Shown: piece by piece, positions 17,127-26,241 of the stretch
Layout: each line of letters opens with the position of its first letter
Numbering within the stretch: position 1 is the first letter of the stretch
Source: DATJGR01 sp963812255
GTDB lineage: Bacteria; Pseudomonadota; Gammaproteobacteria; Pseudomonadales; Azotimanducaceae
NCBI GenBank assembly: GCA_963812255.1
Contig: CAWEUM010000005.1
Span: 186,001 to 250,000 of the forward strand
Length of the DNA: 64,000 nucleotides
Reading direction: 5' to 3'
Notes under the pieces: generated by a model
The model's input: the letters and a program-made list of their open reading frames with translations, nothing else
The model's database searches: none
Told to the model about the DNA's origin: nothing
Position numbers and translations under genes: made by a program

Positions 17127-17784
17127 GGGACTTCTGCTCGGTTTTATCGATGGCAGACTTTGCGCGCGACTTTGGGCGCGGTCTGTACGGCGTCGCACGA
17201 AGGCCTCTGGCCCGCCGAAGCCGCCGAGTACGCAATCACGCAACTGACGAAGCTACTGAGGGACGTGAAGGGTTCGGATGCGGCATCTAAGGTCATCAAA
17301 GAGTTCGCGCAATTTACTCGTATCACTTTGGGCCACAACGCCGAACCGGCAGCCCGCCGTTTGAATCGAATCCAGAAAACGTACGCAGCGTCTTGCTGAA
17401 TCGCCCCATTGAGTCAATGCCGCCTCCAATTCGATCTATCCGACCGGATCAGAGGGCACAATGGGCGCGCTTGAAGCGCGGTTCTTTTTTTCGGCAGGAC
17501 ACCCACCCCGAACGGTCTGTCCGACACCACTGCATATGGCGCAGCACCACGGATCGATCGACAACGGGAGGGCTACCTAACGACGTAGGACGGCAGTCGA
17601 TCCCACCATCCGACAGCACTCACAGGGTCGCGCTTCCGGGCCCACGCGATCGGCCTGTACTTTCGGGAGCGCGACCGGCGCCCGTGCCTGAGTTCTCAAT
17701 TCGAAGTGTCTTCGTGGGATTTAGCTCATATTTGTACGTTGCTGCACTAATCGGCGGCACTCGAATTGGCAGAGTTCGGGTGCT
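17127..17784. other. Mostly unassigned; possible coding fragment at about 17190-17399 (+)
   Basis: A plus-strand stretch ending at 17399 reads WPAEAAEYAITQLTKLLRDV and then SKVIKEFAQFTRITLGHNAE, which has coding-like helical composition but no visible start or family. It could be a 3' fragment of a lost gene. Nothing recognisable between 17400 and 17784. Confidence 0.3.
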
Positions 17785-20565
17785 ATGTATCCGATAGATC
17801 GGGTCGAGATCGAAAAGCCGAAACCGCCCGTCGCGCAAAGCAATGCGCGCGTTGCTGCGTGGCGCGCCATATTGCCTAGGTTCCGTGTCGGCATAGGAGC
17901 AACGCTGAGCGTCGCGTTTCTGGCGGTCGCAATTTTGGCTGCCGCAGCGAATCTCATTTCTGAACGCGGCCTGGATGTGATTGCGCCCGAACCGGTTCCT
18001 CTCACCACCTTAGCTCTCGCACCTTCGCTCTCCACGGAGACCACACAGATCCGAGGAATCGAAGCTCAGCCCACACGGAGTTCTGATCTGTTTCTCGAAG
18101 CTCTTGATCGCTTTGATCGGGCGGTTCAGGTAAGAGCGATGACACAAGCCTCAGATGCAGATCTTGAGCTTCGAAACACGAGCCAAGCACTTCGGAAGTT
18201 GCACGGCGCTGAGAGCGTGAACAATCAGCGTCGCCTGGGCGATGCGGCGATCAACGCGTACACCGCCGTCGGCATGAAGCTCGTGCAAGCTAGTGACGAT
18301 CGGCGCGCCGCGCTTTCCGACTATTCCATCCGATACGACGCGATGCGCGCACGTGCACGCACCTCGATAGATCACTCATGGAAGATATTCGGGCGCGTGG
18401 TAGCCCGACAGTCTCTCATCACGCTGAACCGGCAAATCGAAGAGTTGGGTACGCACTCAGCGGCGCTCGTCATCGCCAGCGACATGGAGACCAACGCGGC
18501 GGACGAGGCTGCCATCGCCGCGACACTCGCTACCAATGAGCGAGGCCTATCGAAGTCGCAGGGCAAAGAGTGGGTTGCACTGATGCGCGACGATCTCGTC
18601 TTTCTTTCCTCGTCGCGTGCAAATCTGCTCCGAGCAGACGGTCGAAAGCATGCTCTCGAGAAACAATTCGCTCAGATGCGCGCATCGCTGACCGCGCCGG
18701 TTGCCACGGTGGTTGAGGATCAGCAGAGCGCATCCCGCGCGATGGTTGATACGCTATCAACGCAAGAAACGGGAACGCCGGCATCGGCGCCGATTTCGGG
18801 CGTACCGTTCGCGATCGCTCGGATCGGGCAGCAGAACTACGTGGGAAACGCAATCATCGCGTGGATCAGCGGCGGCGTCCTATTGCTTCTCGTAGTGATC
18901 TCCGCCATGACCGTGCGTAGCGTCGTCGGCCCAGTCGGACGACTGGTGAAAGCCACCGCCCGGCTCGCCGAGGGGCAGATGGATACGCGCGTGCAAGGGG
19001 GTGGAATCAAAGAACTCGATACACTCGCGATCGCATTCAACACAATGGCGGAGCGGCTCGCGCAAGCCGAGTGGGCGAAGCGCGACTATCAGCAACAACT
19101 CGAAGCAAAGGTCGAGAAGCGGACAGAGCAGCTCAAACATCTCGCGAGTAACGACCCGCTTACCTCGCTGCCCAATCAGCGACAGCTGTTCCTGTTGCTC
19201 AATCAGGTACTTGCGAGCGCCGCGGAAGGCGATGCGATGGTTGGCGTGTACTTCCTGGACATCGACAACTTCAAGAACATAAACGACGGCATGGGACACG
19301 CGTTCGGCGACAAGGTGTTGATGGCGATGGCCCAACGGCTCCACACGGTCGCGAACGAGTTCGGGTTCGCGGCACGGCTCGGCGGCGACGAGTTTACCGT
19401 TGTGAATCAGCAGGCATCGAGCTTCGAAGACATCCGCGAGGCGGGCGCGCGACTCGTAAGTGCGTTCCACGAACCGCTAATCGTCGACAGCAGAGAGCTT
19501 TCGTTGAGCGTCAGCGTCGGCGCCAGTGTCTATCCGGATCACGAGCGCACACCGGAAGGGTTGCTGCGGGCGGCAGATGCGGCACTGTTCCGCGCCAAGG
19601 CATTGGGCCGCAGCCAGCTCAGTATGTACTCGCCGGATCTACTGGAAGCGGCTACCGCAAAATTCGCAGTAGAGCAGGGTCTACGCAGGGCTTTGGAAAA
19701 GGGCGAGTTCCAGCTCGTTTTTCAACCGGAACTGCGTCTGGTCAATCTCGAAGTCGAGGTCGTGGAAGCCTTGATTCGATGGCGCCAGCCGGACGGTCGG
19801 CTTGCGTCACCTGGTGACTTTCTGGCCGTAGCAGAAGAATCCGGGCTGATCATGGATATCAGCGACTGGGTGTTGCGATCGGCCGTGGAGACGGCGGCAC
19901 GCTGGCATCACGGAAGTTGGCCGCAAGCACGTGTCGCCATCAACGTTTCATCGAGGCAAGTCATCGATTCCCACTTTGTGGACTACGTAAAGACTCTATT
20001 GAACGACTATCGGCTACCGCCGCGATGCATCGAAATCGAGCTGACCGAAACCGTGCTACAGACCGGCGCTGCAACCCTCGAAGCGCTACGGCAACTGCGC
20101 GCGCACGGTATCGCGATAGCGCTCGATGACTTCGGCACCGGGTACTCGTCGCTCGCCTCGCTGCAACAACTGCCTCTGACGCGAATCAAGCTGGATCGCG
20201 GGCTGATCAACGACATCGATACGAGCTCGCGGGCTCTTGCCATCGCGCGCAGCATCATTAGCCTATCGCGAAGCCTTGGTTTGCAAATCACCGCCGAGGG
20301 CATAGAGCGCTCGGAGCAACTCGCACTGTTGGTACACGAAGGCGACATGTGTCTTCAAGGCTACCTGTTCTCGCACCCCCTTGCGGAAGGGGACCTGATT
20401 GCAGCCTTGTCCAATGTGGAGCGCCGCAGCCGCCAACTGCTGGCGCCCAATCGGGCCCAGCTCCAAGAAGTTCAAGACAGTGGCGACGACATGAGCGGCC
20501 AACTCATCGCCGGACGCGAGCAGCATCAGCACAAACTCAAACCTTCGAATCTTCGTTTGTTGTGA
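17785..20565 (+). CDS. Membrane-bound GGDEF-EAL protein (c-di-GMP synthesis/hydrolysis)
   Basis: The 926-aa protein has a first TM helix at about 32-52 and a periplasmic helical sensor of about 300 residues. A second TM (about 356-381) is followed by HAMP, then GGDEF (RLGGDEFTVV, motif near residue 533) and EAL (VEALIRWRQPDG, near 661). The EAL domain keeps its metal and catalytic motifs: INVSSRQ, IEIELTETVL, DDFGTGYSS, KLDRGL and AEGIE. The GGDEF motif is intact, but no RxxD inhibitory site precedes it. It could therefore both make and degrade c-di-GMP. The sensor ligand is unknown and the gene is monocistronic. Confidence 0.93.
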   Translation: MYPIDRVEIEKPKPPVAQSNARVAAWRAILPRFRVGIGATLSVAFLAVAILAAAANLISERGLDVIAPEPVPLTTLALAPSLSTETTQIRGIEAQPTRSSDLFLEALDRFDRAVQVRAMTQASDADLELRNTSQALRKLHGAESVNNQRRLGDAAINAYTAVGMKLVQASDDRRAALSDYSIRYDAMRARARTSIDHSWKIFGRVVARQSLITLNRQIEELGTHSAALVIASDMETNAADEAAIAATLATNERGLSKSQGKEWVALMRDDLVFLSSSRANLLRADGRKHALEKQFAQMRASLTAPVATVVEDQQSASRAMVDTLSTQETGTPASAPISGVPFAIARIGQQNYVGNAIIAWISGGVLLLLVVISAMTVRSVVGPVGRLVKATARLAEGQMDTRVQGGGIKELDTLAIAFNTMAERLAQAEWAKRDYQQQLEAKVEKRTEQLKHLASNDPLTSLPNQRQLFLLLNQVLASAAEGDAMVGVYFLDIDNFKNINDGMGHAFGDKVLMAMAQRLHTVANEFGFAARLGGDEFTVVNQQASSFEDIREAGARLVSAFHEPLIVDSRELSLSVSVGASVYPDHERTPEGLLRAADAALFRAKALGRSQLSMYSPDLLEAATAKFAVEQGLRRALEKGEFQLVFQPELRLVNLEVEVVEALIRWRQPDGRLASPGDFLAVAEESGLIMDISDWVLRSAVETAARWHHGSWPQARVAINVSSRQVIDSHFVDYVKTLLNDYRLPPRCIEIELTETVLQTGAATLEALRQLRAHGIAIALDDFGTGYSSLASLQQLPLTRIKLDRGLINDIDTSSRALAIARSIISLSRSLGLQITAEGIERSEQLALLVHEGDMCLQGYLFSHPLAEGDLIAALSNVERRSRQLLAPNRAQLQEVQDSGDDMSGQLIAGREQHQHKLKPSNLRLL

Positions 20566-20618
20566 TGCGCAATTGATCCGTTGCTAGGATACCGAGTTCA
20601 CCGCGCCCAAGGTGAAAC

Positions 20619-21100
20619 GGTACCGTCAAGTTGGTTGGGCTTGAGTGACCATTGCTAAATGAAGCAATCAGCGAATCTATACAGGCGCCACCGATTTCCG
20701 CCGACGATCATTCAACATGCCGTCTGGCTCTACCATCGTTTCAAGCTCAGTCACCGCGACATCGAAGACTTGCTCGCCGAGCGCGGCATTGAACCGAGTT
20801 ACGAATCGGTTCGACTGGGGTGTAACAAATTTGGTCCGTTGTTTTCGAAACGGCTAAAGCGCAAACACCCGGATTCGGCGACACGTTCTTCATCGATCAA
20901 GTATTCGTCACCATCAAGGGTCAACGTTTCTACCTCTGGCGGGCAGTGGATCAGGACGGTGACGTCATCGATGTATATCTACAACACTATGCGAACAACC
21001 GGGCGGCGGGTGCGTGCGTTCGAATCTTGGAGCGAAGCTGTCGCAGCTTGACGACGTCGAGCAACACCTGCTCATCCGATCACGTTAACTTGTCCGTACC
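20619..21100 (+). mobile_element. IS6-family relic, copy 1 (tnp on + strand)
   Basis: Imperfect terminal repeats GGTACCGTCAAGTT (20619) and the inverse of GGTACGGACAAGTT (ending 21100) bound a 482-bp element. The transposase frame from 20659 reads RRHRFPPTIIQHAVWLYHRF, LSHRDIEDLLAERGIEPSYE and NKFGPLFSKRLKRK, then is frameshifted, and the DDE core is deleted down to the C-terminal RVRAFESWSEAVAA. Not autonomous. Confidence 0.85.
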
Positions 21101-21164
21101 CTCGTGGATTCTGTCTCTTGCCGAAGAACGTTGCTTGTCCGAAATATTCTGACGACGTACACGG

Positions 21165-22163
21165 TCACGACACGATTCGGAACGTCCGCGCCCGCTCCAC
21201 TGCGTCAGCTCGGTTGTGGACGCCGAGCTTCTTGTAGGCTCGCTCGGCGCGGCTCCGGGCCGCTCCTCGAGAGATCCTCAGCTTGTCGGCGATGAGCGCG
21301 AAGCTGAGCTTCGTCGGCAGGTAACGCAGCACGCGGATCTCTGCCGGGGTGACTGAGGCGGCCATGCGGGCGGCGGCCGTCTGCTCGTCGGCGGCCTTCA
21401 CGGCCTCCCGATCCCGGGCGACGGCTCCGTCCGCTGCTTCGTCTGCCGCCGCGCCTCTCGCCACAGCCTCTTCGACGGCGCGGTCCGCAGCCTCCCCAGC
21501 GGCTGCCATGATGAAGCCCGCATTGCTGAGCGCGTCGGCGGCCTCGCTCGCCGCGGCCAGCTCCAGCAGGCCCGCCTCCGTCAGCACCCGGAGGGTCTCG
21601 GCGGCGGCCGCAGATCGGATCCGGGCCGAGGCGGCTACGGCCTCGTCGGCTTCGACTAGCGCGGCGACGGCCCGCAGTCTCGCTTCCGCTTCGGCAGCCT
21701 GCGCCGCGGCGATGGATCGAGCGGCCTGCTCCATTGCAGCGAGCTCGGCGTCGACGACCAGCCCGAGCTCCGGTGCCAGGAAGCCTGAACCCAACAGCGC
21801 GCCGCCCTCCTCGTCGATCACGTCGAAGAGCTCTCGAGCCCAGCGGTGCTCGACGAGCAGAAAGGCGACCGCCGTCCCCGCCGGCAAGGCCTGCGCCAGC
21901 ACCCACAGCTGGGCAGGTGCGCCATCGCCGTGCTCGGCTCCGGCGCCGCCGATCGGGAAGAGCCTGGCGACGAGCTCACCGAAGTCGTCGTCTCGACCGA
22001 GGGACGACCGGACGACGCTGCCGTCCTGGCCCTTCTCCACGATCATCATGTCCAGCACGCGAACGCCGCTGCGGGCCTCGAGCCGATCAACGTCGGCGAG
22101 GATGCGAGCAACCGGATCGCCTGAAAGGAGAGACACGGCGAGCAGCTGGAATGGTCCGGACAT
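21165..22163 (-). CDS. LuxR-type HTH regulator with N-terminal DUF6325/DUF1269-like domain and Ala-rich linker
   Basis: The 332-aa protein starts at ATG 22163, chosen because AAGGAG lies 8 nt upstream. Residues 1-100 (MSGPFQLLAVSLLSGDPVAR, VRVLDMMIVEKGQDGSVV) resemble the small DUF6325/DUF1269-type domain. Residues about 140-265 are extremely rich in Ala and Glu and probably helical. The C-terminal 60 residues form a LuxR/GerE HTH (TPAEIRVLRYLPTKLSFALI, ISRGAARSRAERAYKKLGVH). No receiver domain is present. Base composition and wording look actinobacterial and unlike the neighbours. It lies between two inverted IS6 relics, which suggests acquisition by transfer. Confidence 0.8.
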   Translation of the reverse strand: MSGPFQLLAVSLLSGDPVARILADVDRLEARSGVRVLDMMIVEKGQDGSVVRSSLGRDDDFGELVARLFPIGGAGAEHGDGAPAQLWVLAQALPAGTAVAFLLVEHRWARELFDVIDEEGGALLGSGFLAPELGLVVDAELAAMEQAARSIAAAQAAEAEARLRAVAALVEADEAVAASARIRSAAAAETLRVLTEAGLLELAAASEAADALSNAGFIMAAAGEAADRAVEEAVARGAAADEAADGAVARDREAVKAADEQTAAARMAASVTPAEIRVLRYLPTKLSFALIADKLRISRGAARSRAERAYKKLGVHNRADAVERARTFRIVS

Positions 22164-22499
22164 CACGTCAACTCCTTCGGAACGGGTGTTCATGGGGATG
22201 ATCCACGCGAACGCCGCGAGGACAACCGGAATACGATCCCCGGAACCGAGGAAATCGGCGCCGCAATACCGATACGGAGGAAGCCAGGCTCTCATAGTGC
22301 ATGCTGCGCAACATTGGTCTTACTCCTGGGAACGTAGAATTTGAAACGTTTGATGAATAGGTTCGAACCACCTCGGCTGCCACTCGAGTAAAGCGCCAAA
22401 TCGCCGTTTCATCACGCGTTATTCGAACACACGCCGAGCGACGGGTATGTGCGGAGCCGAACCTTGGTAGGTGTGGGTCCTACGATTGGACCTCCGTGA
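22164..22499. other. Upstream region of the LuxR-type gene, nothing else recognised
   Basis: Probably holds the promoter of the minus-strand regulator. No convincing -35/-10 pair, RNA gene or second coding region is visible. Confidence 0.4.
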
Positions 22500-22854
22500 A
22501 GAAGCACTATCGTCGACTGGAGGAACACGGCTCGCCAAAGGTCGAAACGTTGACCCTAGATGTTGACGAATACTTCATCGATGAAGAACGTGTCGCCGAA
22601 TCCGGGTGTTTGCGCTTTAACCGTTTCGAAAACAACGGACCGAATTTGTTACAACCCAGTCGAACCGATTCGCAACTCGGTTCAATGCCGCGCTCGGCGA
22701 GCAAGTCTTCGATGTCGCGGTGACTGAGTTGAAACGATGGTAGAGCTACACGGCATATTGAATGATGATGGCTGGAAATCGGTGGCGCTTGTAGAGCCTG
22801 ACTGCTTGCTTCATACAGCAATGGGTGCTCAAGCCCACTTAACTTGACAGTACC
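22500..22854 (-). mobile_element. IS6-family relic, copy 2 (tnp on - strand)
   Basis: The end at 22841-22854 is the inverse of GGTACTGTCAAGTT. The transposase reads LSHRDIEDLLAERGIEPSCE, NKFGPLFSKRLKRKHPD and FIDEVFV, with a frameshift near the start and loss of everything after the GQRFDLWRAV block near 22525. The second terminal repeat is missing. Nearly identical in wording to copy 1 but inverted relative to it. Confidence 0.8.
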
Positions 22855-22905
22855 TTCCGATTGCCACGGATTCGTATTCTGATCTGTCGAAAGAACGACG
22901 CAATT

Positions 22906-23553
22906 TCACGATTTCTCACCTACGGCGATGTACACCGCACCACCGAACAACTCCGTGACCTCTATCCGTGCGAAATGTTTCGACATGACCTCCCACGGTT
23001 TTCGGCCTGTGAGGTCCAGCGAGACTCCGAAAGGTTTAGTAATAGCAACACCCAATCGCACCAGCCATAGCGGCCAGCCCTCCGGTTGCTTGAAATCTGC
23101 AATAACCAATCGGCCATCGTCCGCAAGTGCCCGTGCAGCCGCTTCGATGACTCGCTCAAATTCGGGCACCAGCGTGAGTGCAAACGTCGAGAGAACGCCT
23201 GCAATTGGGCTCGGAAATTCGTATGCGGCGGCATCAGCCTGCACAAGCTCGACGTTTTGCCAGCGATTGCGCTGAATCTTCTCTCGCGCCTTCACCAACA
23301 TGGCGTCCGTGAGGTCGACGCCGATGAGTCGTCCTGTGTCGCCTACGGATTGTCGCAAGTCAGCGAAATTCAAACCAGTTCCGCAACCGATCTCCACCAC
23401 GGTATCGCCACGCTCTAGGGCTAGCGAGGAAACCGCGCGTCGACGGTACGCCATCTCCCTGAAGCCGATGAGGTAGTAGAGATTGGCGGTGAAGTCGTAT
23501 TGCTTCGCGCGCCTTGAATACAGCTCTTGCAACTCGGATTTGTTCAGGGCCAC
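22906..23553 (-). CDS. Class I SAM-dependent methyltransferase (UbiE/MenG-like)
   Basis: The 215-aa protein carries motif I (TVVEIGCGTGLNFADL), an acidic residue ending motif II (LIGVDLTDAMLVKARE), VELVQADAAAYEFP as motif III and ADDGRLVIADFKQPEGWP as motif IV, the usual order for small-molecule methyltransferases. I chose the GTG at 23553, preceded by AGGAAG, because the normal family N-terminus (LQELYSRRAKQYDFTANLYY) follows at once; longer in-frame starts add an unrelated leader. The methyl acceptor is unknown; the wording is close to lipid/quinone-type methyltransferases. Intact. Confidence 0.82.
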   Translation of the reverse strand: MALNKSELQELYSRRAKQYDFTANLYYLIGFREMAYRRRAVSSLALERGDTVVEIGCGTGLNFADLRQSVGDTGRLIGVDLTDAMLVKAREKIQRNRWQNVELVQADAAAYEFPSPIAGVLSTFALTLVPEFERVIEAAARALADDGRLVIADFKQPEGWPLWLVRLGVAITKPFGVSLDLTGRKPWEVMSKHFARIEVTELFGGAVYIAVGEKS

Positions 23554-23789
23554 TTGGTAGTCTTCCTGGTATCCCGCTAGATTAGAAGGACCACACCTGC
23601 AACGTAGTATCGCAGCGAATGTGTGGTCTAACCGTTGATCGATACTCGACGGCGCGACCTTCGTACCGACCGGCCCAACTGTTGTTCCATCTTCCTTGGT
23701 CGTCCATATTCCGAATTCAGCCAAGTATCTGGAATACAAAGATGCTGCGAATCGAATGCCGATTCTTAGCAAGCAAAAGGAGATAGGAA

Positions 23790-24060
23790 ATGGCGGTGTA
23801 CGCGCTTGTCGAACTTGAAATTACAAACATGGACGAGATGGTGGCCATACATGGAAGCAGTGCCGGGTACGGTCGCCGCCCATGGTGGAAAATACCTGGT
23901 CCGCGCTGGGAACACGGAAGTAGCAGAAGGCGACCTGGGAGAATACCCCTTGAAAGTCATCCTGGAGTTCCCGTCCATGCCGCGGCAAAAGGCTGGTACA
24001 ACTCTAGCGAATATCAGGCAATCCTCCCGCATCGCAAGAAAGAACTCGAAGTGAAATTTC
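23790..24060 (+). pseudogene. DUF1330 family gene broken by two frameshifts
   Basis: A strong AAAGGAGAT RBS precedes the ATG at 23790. Frame one gives MAVYALVELEITNMDEM. Frame two gives PYMEAVPGTVAAHGGKYLVR, AGNTEVAEGDLGEYPLKVI and LEFPSM. The first frame resumes with AKGWYNSSEYQAILPHRKKE. This is a complete DUF1330 protein of about 95 aa if two indels are repaired. The RBS is still good, so inactivation looks recent. Confidence 0.8.
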
Positions 24061-24192
24061 ATCTGGGTGGAAGGCGCTTAGAAAGCGAAGCGAGATGACA
24101 TCCAACATCCTGTTGAACGTAACGCTTGACCGCGCCGTCCCTGCGCTGCCGCTCCAGTCGTTGCGTTCAAGCGCAGGTTAACAGGGCGCTAG

Positions 24193-24589
24193 CAGGCTGC
24201 TGAAAAACGCGCAGATGACTGGGCATTTTCTTGGATCAGAGGTTCATCACCGAGAAATTGATGGGTAAATGTCTTGGCCAACGCGGTTCCCGATACTGCG
24301 CCACCCCTCTGTTCGGTCGGTGTTGAAGAGTTTCGTTGCCGCATTGCCATCTCCTTCACGCCGCCGCCCTGTCGTCGAGTACATACCTTCGAACATGCCG
24401 CTCAGCGGCTTCAGAACCTCTTCAACCAGATCCCGCATCGCCAGCAGCGGGTGATCCTGCGGAATCCGTTCCTCCAGCGACACGTAGCTGAACAAGCCAT
24501 CGTCGCCTCGATCCGTTCCTCGCATTACATTGCACCAATCAATCGATGCGACTATGTTACGTCGTTAGATGCACTTTTTCAGCAACCTG
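24193..24589 (-). mobile_element. 397-bp internally deleted IS5/IS1182-type element
   Basis: The ends CAGGCTGCTGAAAAA (24193) and its inverse TTTTTCAGCAACCTG (to 24589) match at 14 of 15 positions. Inside, the minus strand encodes the transposase N-terminus (MRGTDRGDDGLFSYVSLEER, IPQDHPLLAMRDLVEEVLKP and LSGMFEGMYSTTGR). It then jumps by deletion to an unrelated-looking tail. Too short to encode an active transposase, so MITE-like. Confidence 0.7.
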
Positions 24590-24671
24590 TTAGGCGACTG
24601 TGCGCGCGCTCATACATCAACGTGTAGACGATTGTCGAAACGGGCAAAACCCAAAGATGATCTGCCGCGCT

Positions 24672-24800
24672 GCACTCTGGATGGGTCGTTCTAGGCGACG
24701 TGAAATTCGTCAGAGGCTATTCCCTGTTACTCCCAGACCCGGTCCTCTCTGACCTGAATCACCTCCAGAAATCGGAACGTGAGGCTTTCCTCCGCCTGGT
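24672..24800 (+). pseudogene. HIT-family protein fragment
   Basis: The plus strand reads LHSGWVVLGDVKFVRGYSLL, LPDPVLSDLNHLQKSEREAF and L, matching the central part of HIT-domain proteins (GWVVLGDVQFLRGYxLLLPDPV). No catalytic His triad and no start or end remain. Confidence 0.55.
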
Positions 24801-25057
24801 CGGGGCAGCGGTGCCGGGAGGAGGGTCAGGTATTCGACTCCCTCGTGCAAGCGTTCCCCGAGCTGACGCAGGCATTCGGTGACCGCCCTCGGTTGATGCC
24901 GCCGATGACGTCGCCGAGGTAGGTTTATTCGATCACCACTTCGATAAACAAAATGCACCGGCGGCGCGTGCAGGATGCGTAGTCGCGTGCGTTCCGACTT
25001 CGTATTGCCTGGGTCTTCGCTCATTCGATACCCGCGCGAGTGCGCTTGCCAAACAAT

Positions 25058-25073
25058 TCTAACAAATGTTAGA
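25058..25073. promoter_or_regulatory. Palindromic operator candidate upstream of the LLM/Rieske operon
   Basis: TCTAACA-AA-TGTTAGA is a perfect inverted repeat 31 bp before the ATG of the LLM gene, with AT-rich flanks that could be a -10 region. The CTAACA/TGTTAG half-sites resemble TetR-family operators. No regulator gene is adjacent, so the protein must be encoded elsewhere. Confidence 0.55.
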
Positions 25074-25104
25074 TTATTCATCAAGAACCTCGAGGGAGAA
25101 ATCC

Positions 25105-26241
25105 ATGCACACTGGTCTCGGCCTCAGTTTTCAGGCGCTCGACGGCAAGCTCAGTGATGCCGACGTCTATCGGCAGGAACTCGCACTCGCCGCGCGTGCA
25201 GAACCAGACGGCTTCGATTCGATCTGGACGCCCGAGCACCACTTCACCGACTACATGCTGACGCCTAACGTCACGCAGTTCTTGAGCTGGGTCGCCGGAC
25301 AAACGCAGCGCATCCGCCTCGGCACGATGGTGACGGTATTACCGTGGCACGATCCCGTGCGTGTTGCAGAGAGCTTCGTACTACTCGATCACCTGTCGCA
25401 GGGACGCGCGATCCTCGGGATAGGTCGCGGCCTCGGCCGCGTCGAGTTCGATGCATTCCGCGCGGAGATGAGCGAATCGCGCCGCCGCTTCACCGAATAT
25501 GCCGAGGCGATCATCAACGGCCTCGAGAGCGGCGTCATGCAGCACGACGGCGAGTTCTACCGTCAGCCCCGATTGGAATTGCGTCCGCGACCGTTCGCCT
25601 CGTTCAAAGGCCGCACGTTCGCCTCCGCCATTTCGCCCTACTCGCTCGACCTGATGGCGAAGCTCGGCGTCGGCGTCATGGTGATTGCACAGAAGCCGTG
25701 GGAGTTGGTGCAAGAGGAACTCGCCGGCTATCGCGCGCGTTACCTGGAACTGAACAGTACGCAAGCACCGAAGCCGATCCTGGCACTGTTCGTTGGCGTC
25801 AGCGACGACCCCGCCCAGGCGCAGCGCATGCGCAGCCAATATCTGCAGCGCTATGCGCGCTCCACCGTCGAGCACTACGAATTCCAGAATCAGAAGTTCG
25901 CCGAGATCGACGGCTACGAGTACTACGCGGGGCTCGCGCGCAACATCGCCAAGCACGGACTCGACAAGTTCAATGGATTCCTCGCAGATCTGCAGGTCTG
26001 GGGCACGTCGGATCAGGTCGTCGAGAAGATCCTCGAGAACGTCGCGCGCTGCGATGCGGGTGCGCTGATCGTGCAGCCACGGTTCGGTGGTATGGAACAG
26101 GACGTCGCCGAGAAAAACTATCGGTTGTTTGTCGAGCGCGTGCTGCCGGCGCTGAAAGCCCACGACGTAGGCGGCGACCTCGGCGTCTGCCACGGTGCCG
26201 CCGCTGCCAACAGTTCAACCGAGGTGCAACGATGCGCCTAG
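25105..26241 (+). CDS. LLM-class (luciferase-like) flavin-dependent oxidoreductase
   Basis: The 378-aa enzyme is a bacterial-luciferase TIM barrel. It shows the family blocks FDSIWTPEHHFTDYMLTPNV, QRIRLGTMVTVLPWHDPVRV, DHLSQGRAILGIGRGLGRVE and a C-terminal WGTSDQVVEKILENVARC. The EHH pair is typical of LuxA-like monooxygenases that use reduced FMN. F420 cannot be excluded, since the genome encodes F420 synthesis. GAGGGAG before the ATG at 25105 fixes the start. It is first in an operon and overlaps the Rieske gene by 10 nt. The substrate is unknown. Confidence 0.9.
   Translation: MHTGLGLSFQALDGKLSDADVYRQELALAARAEPDGFDSIWTPEHHFTDYMLTPNVTQFLSWVAGQTQRIRLGTMVTVLPWHDPVRVAESFVLLDHLSQGRAILGIGRGLGRVEFDAFRAEMSESRRRFTEYAEAIINGLESGVMQHDGEFYRQPRLELRPRPFASFKGRTFASAISPYSLDLMAKLGVGVMVIAQKPWELVQEELAGYRARYLELNSTQAPKPILALFVGVSDDPAQAQRMRSQYLQRYARSTVEHYEFQNQKFAEIDGYEYYAGLARNIAKHGLDKFNGFLADLQVWGTSDQVVEKILENVARCDAGALIVQPRFGGMEQDVAEKNYRLFVERVLPALKAHDVGGDLGVCHGAAAANSSTEVQRCA

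Noticed and set aside
23790..24060. DUF1330 gene as a second stop-codon-recoding case
   Set aside because: The breaks are frameshifts, not an in-frame UGA; no slippery sequence or hairpin supports programmed frameshifting.
25105..26241. Calling the first LLM enzyme F420-dependent because the genome has FbiC
   Set aside because: The EHH pair and overall blocks fit FMN-using LuxA-like enzymes equally well, so the cofactor is left open.
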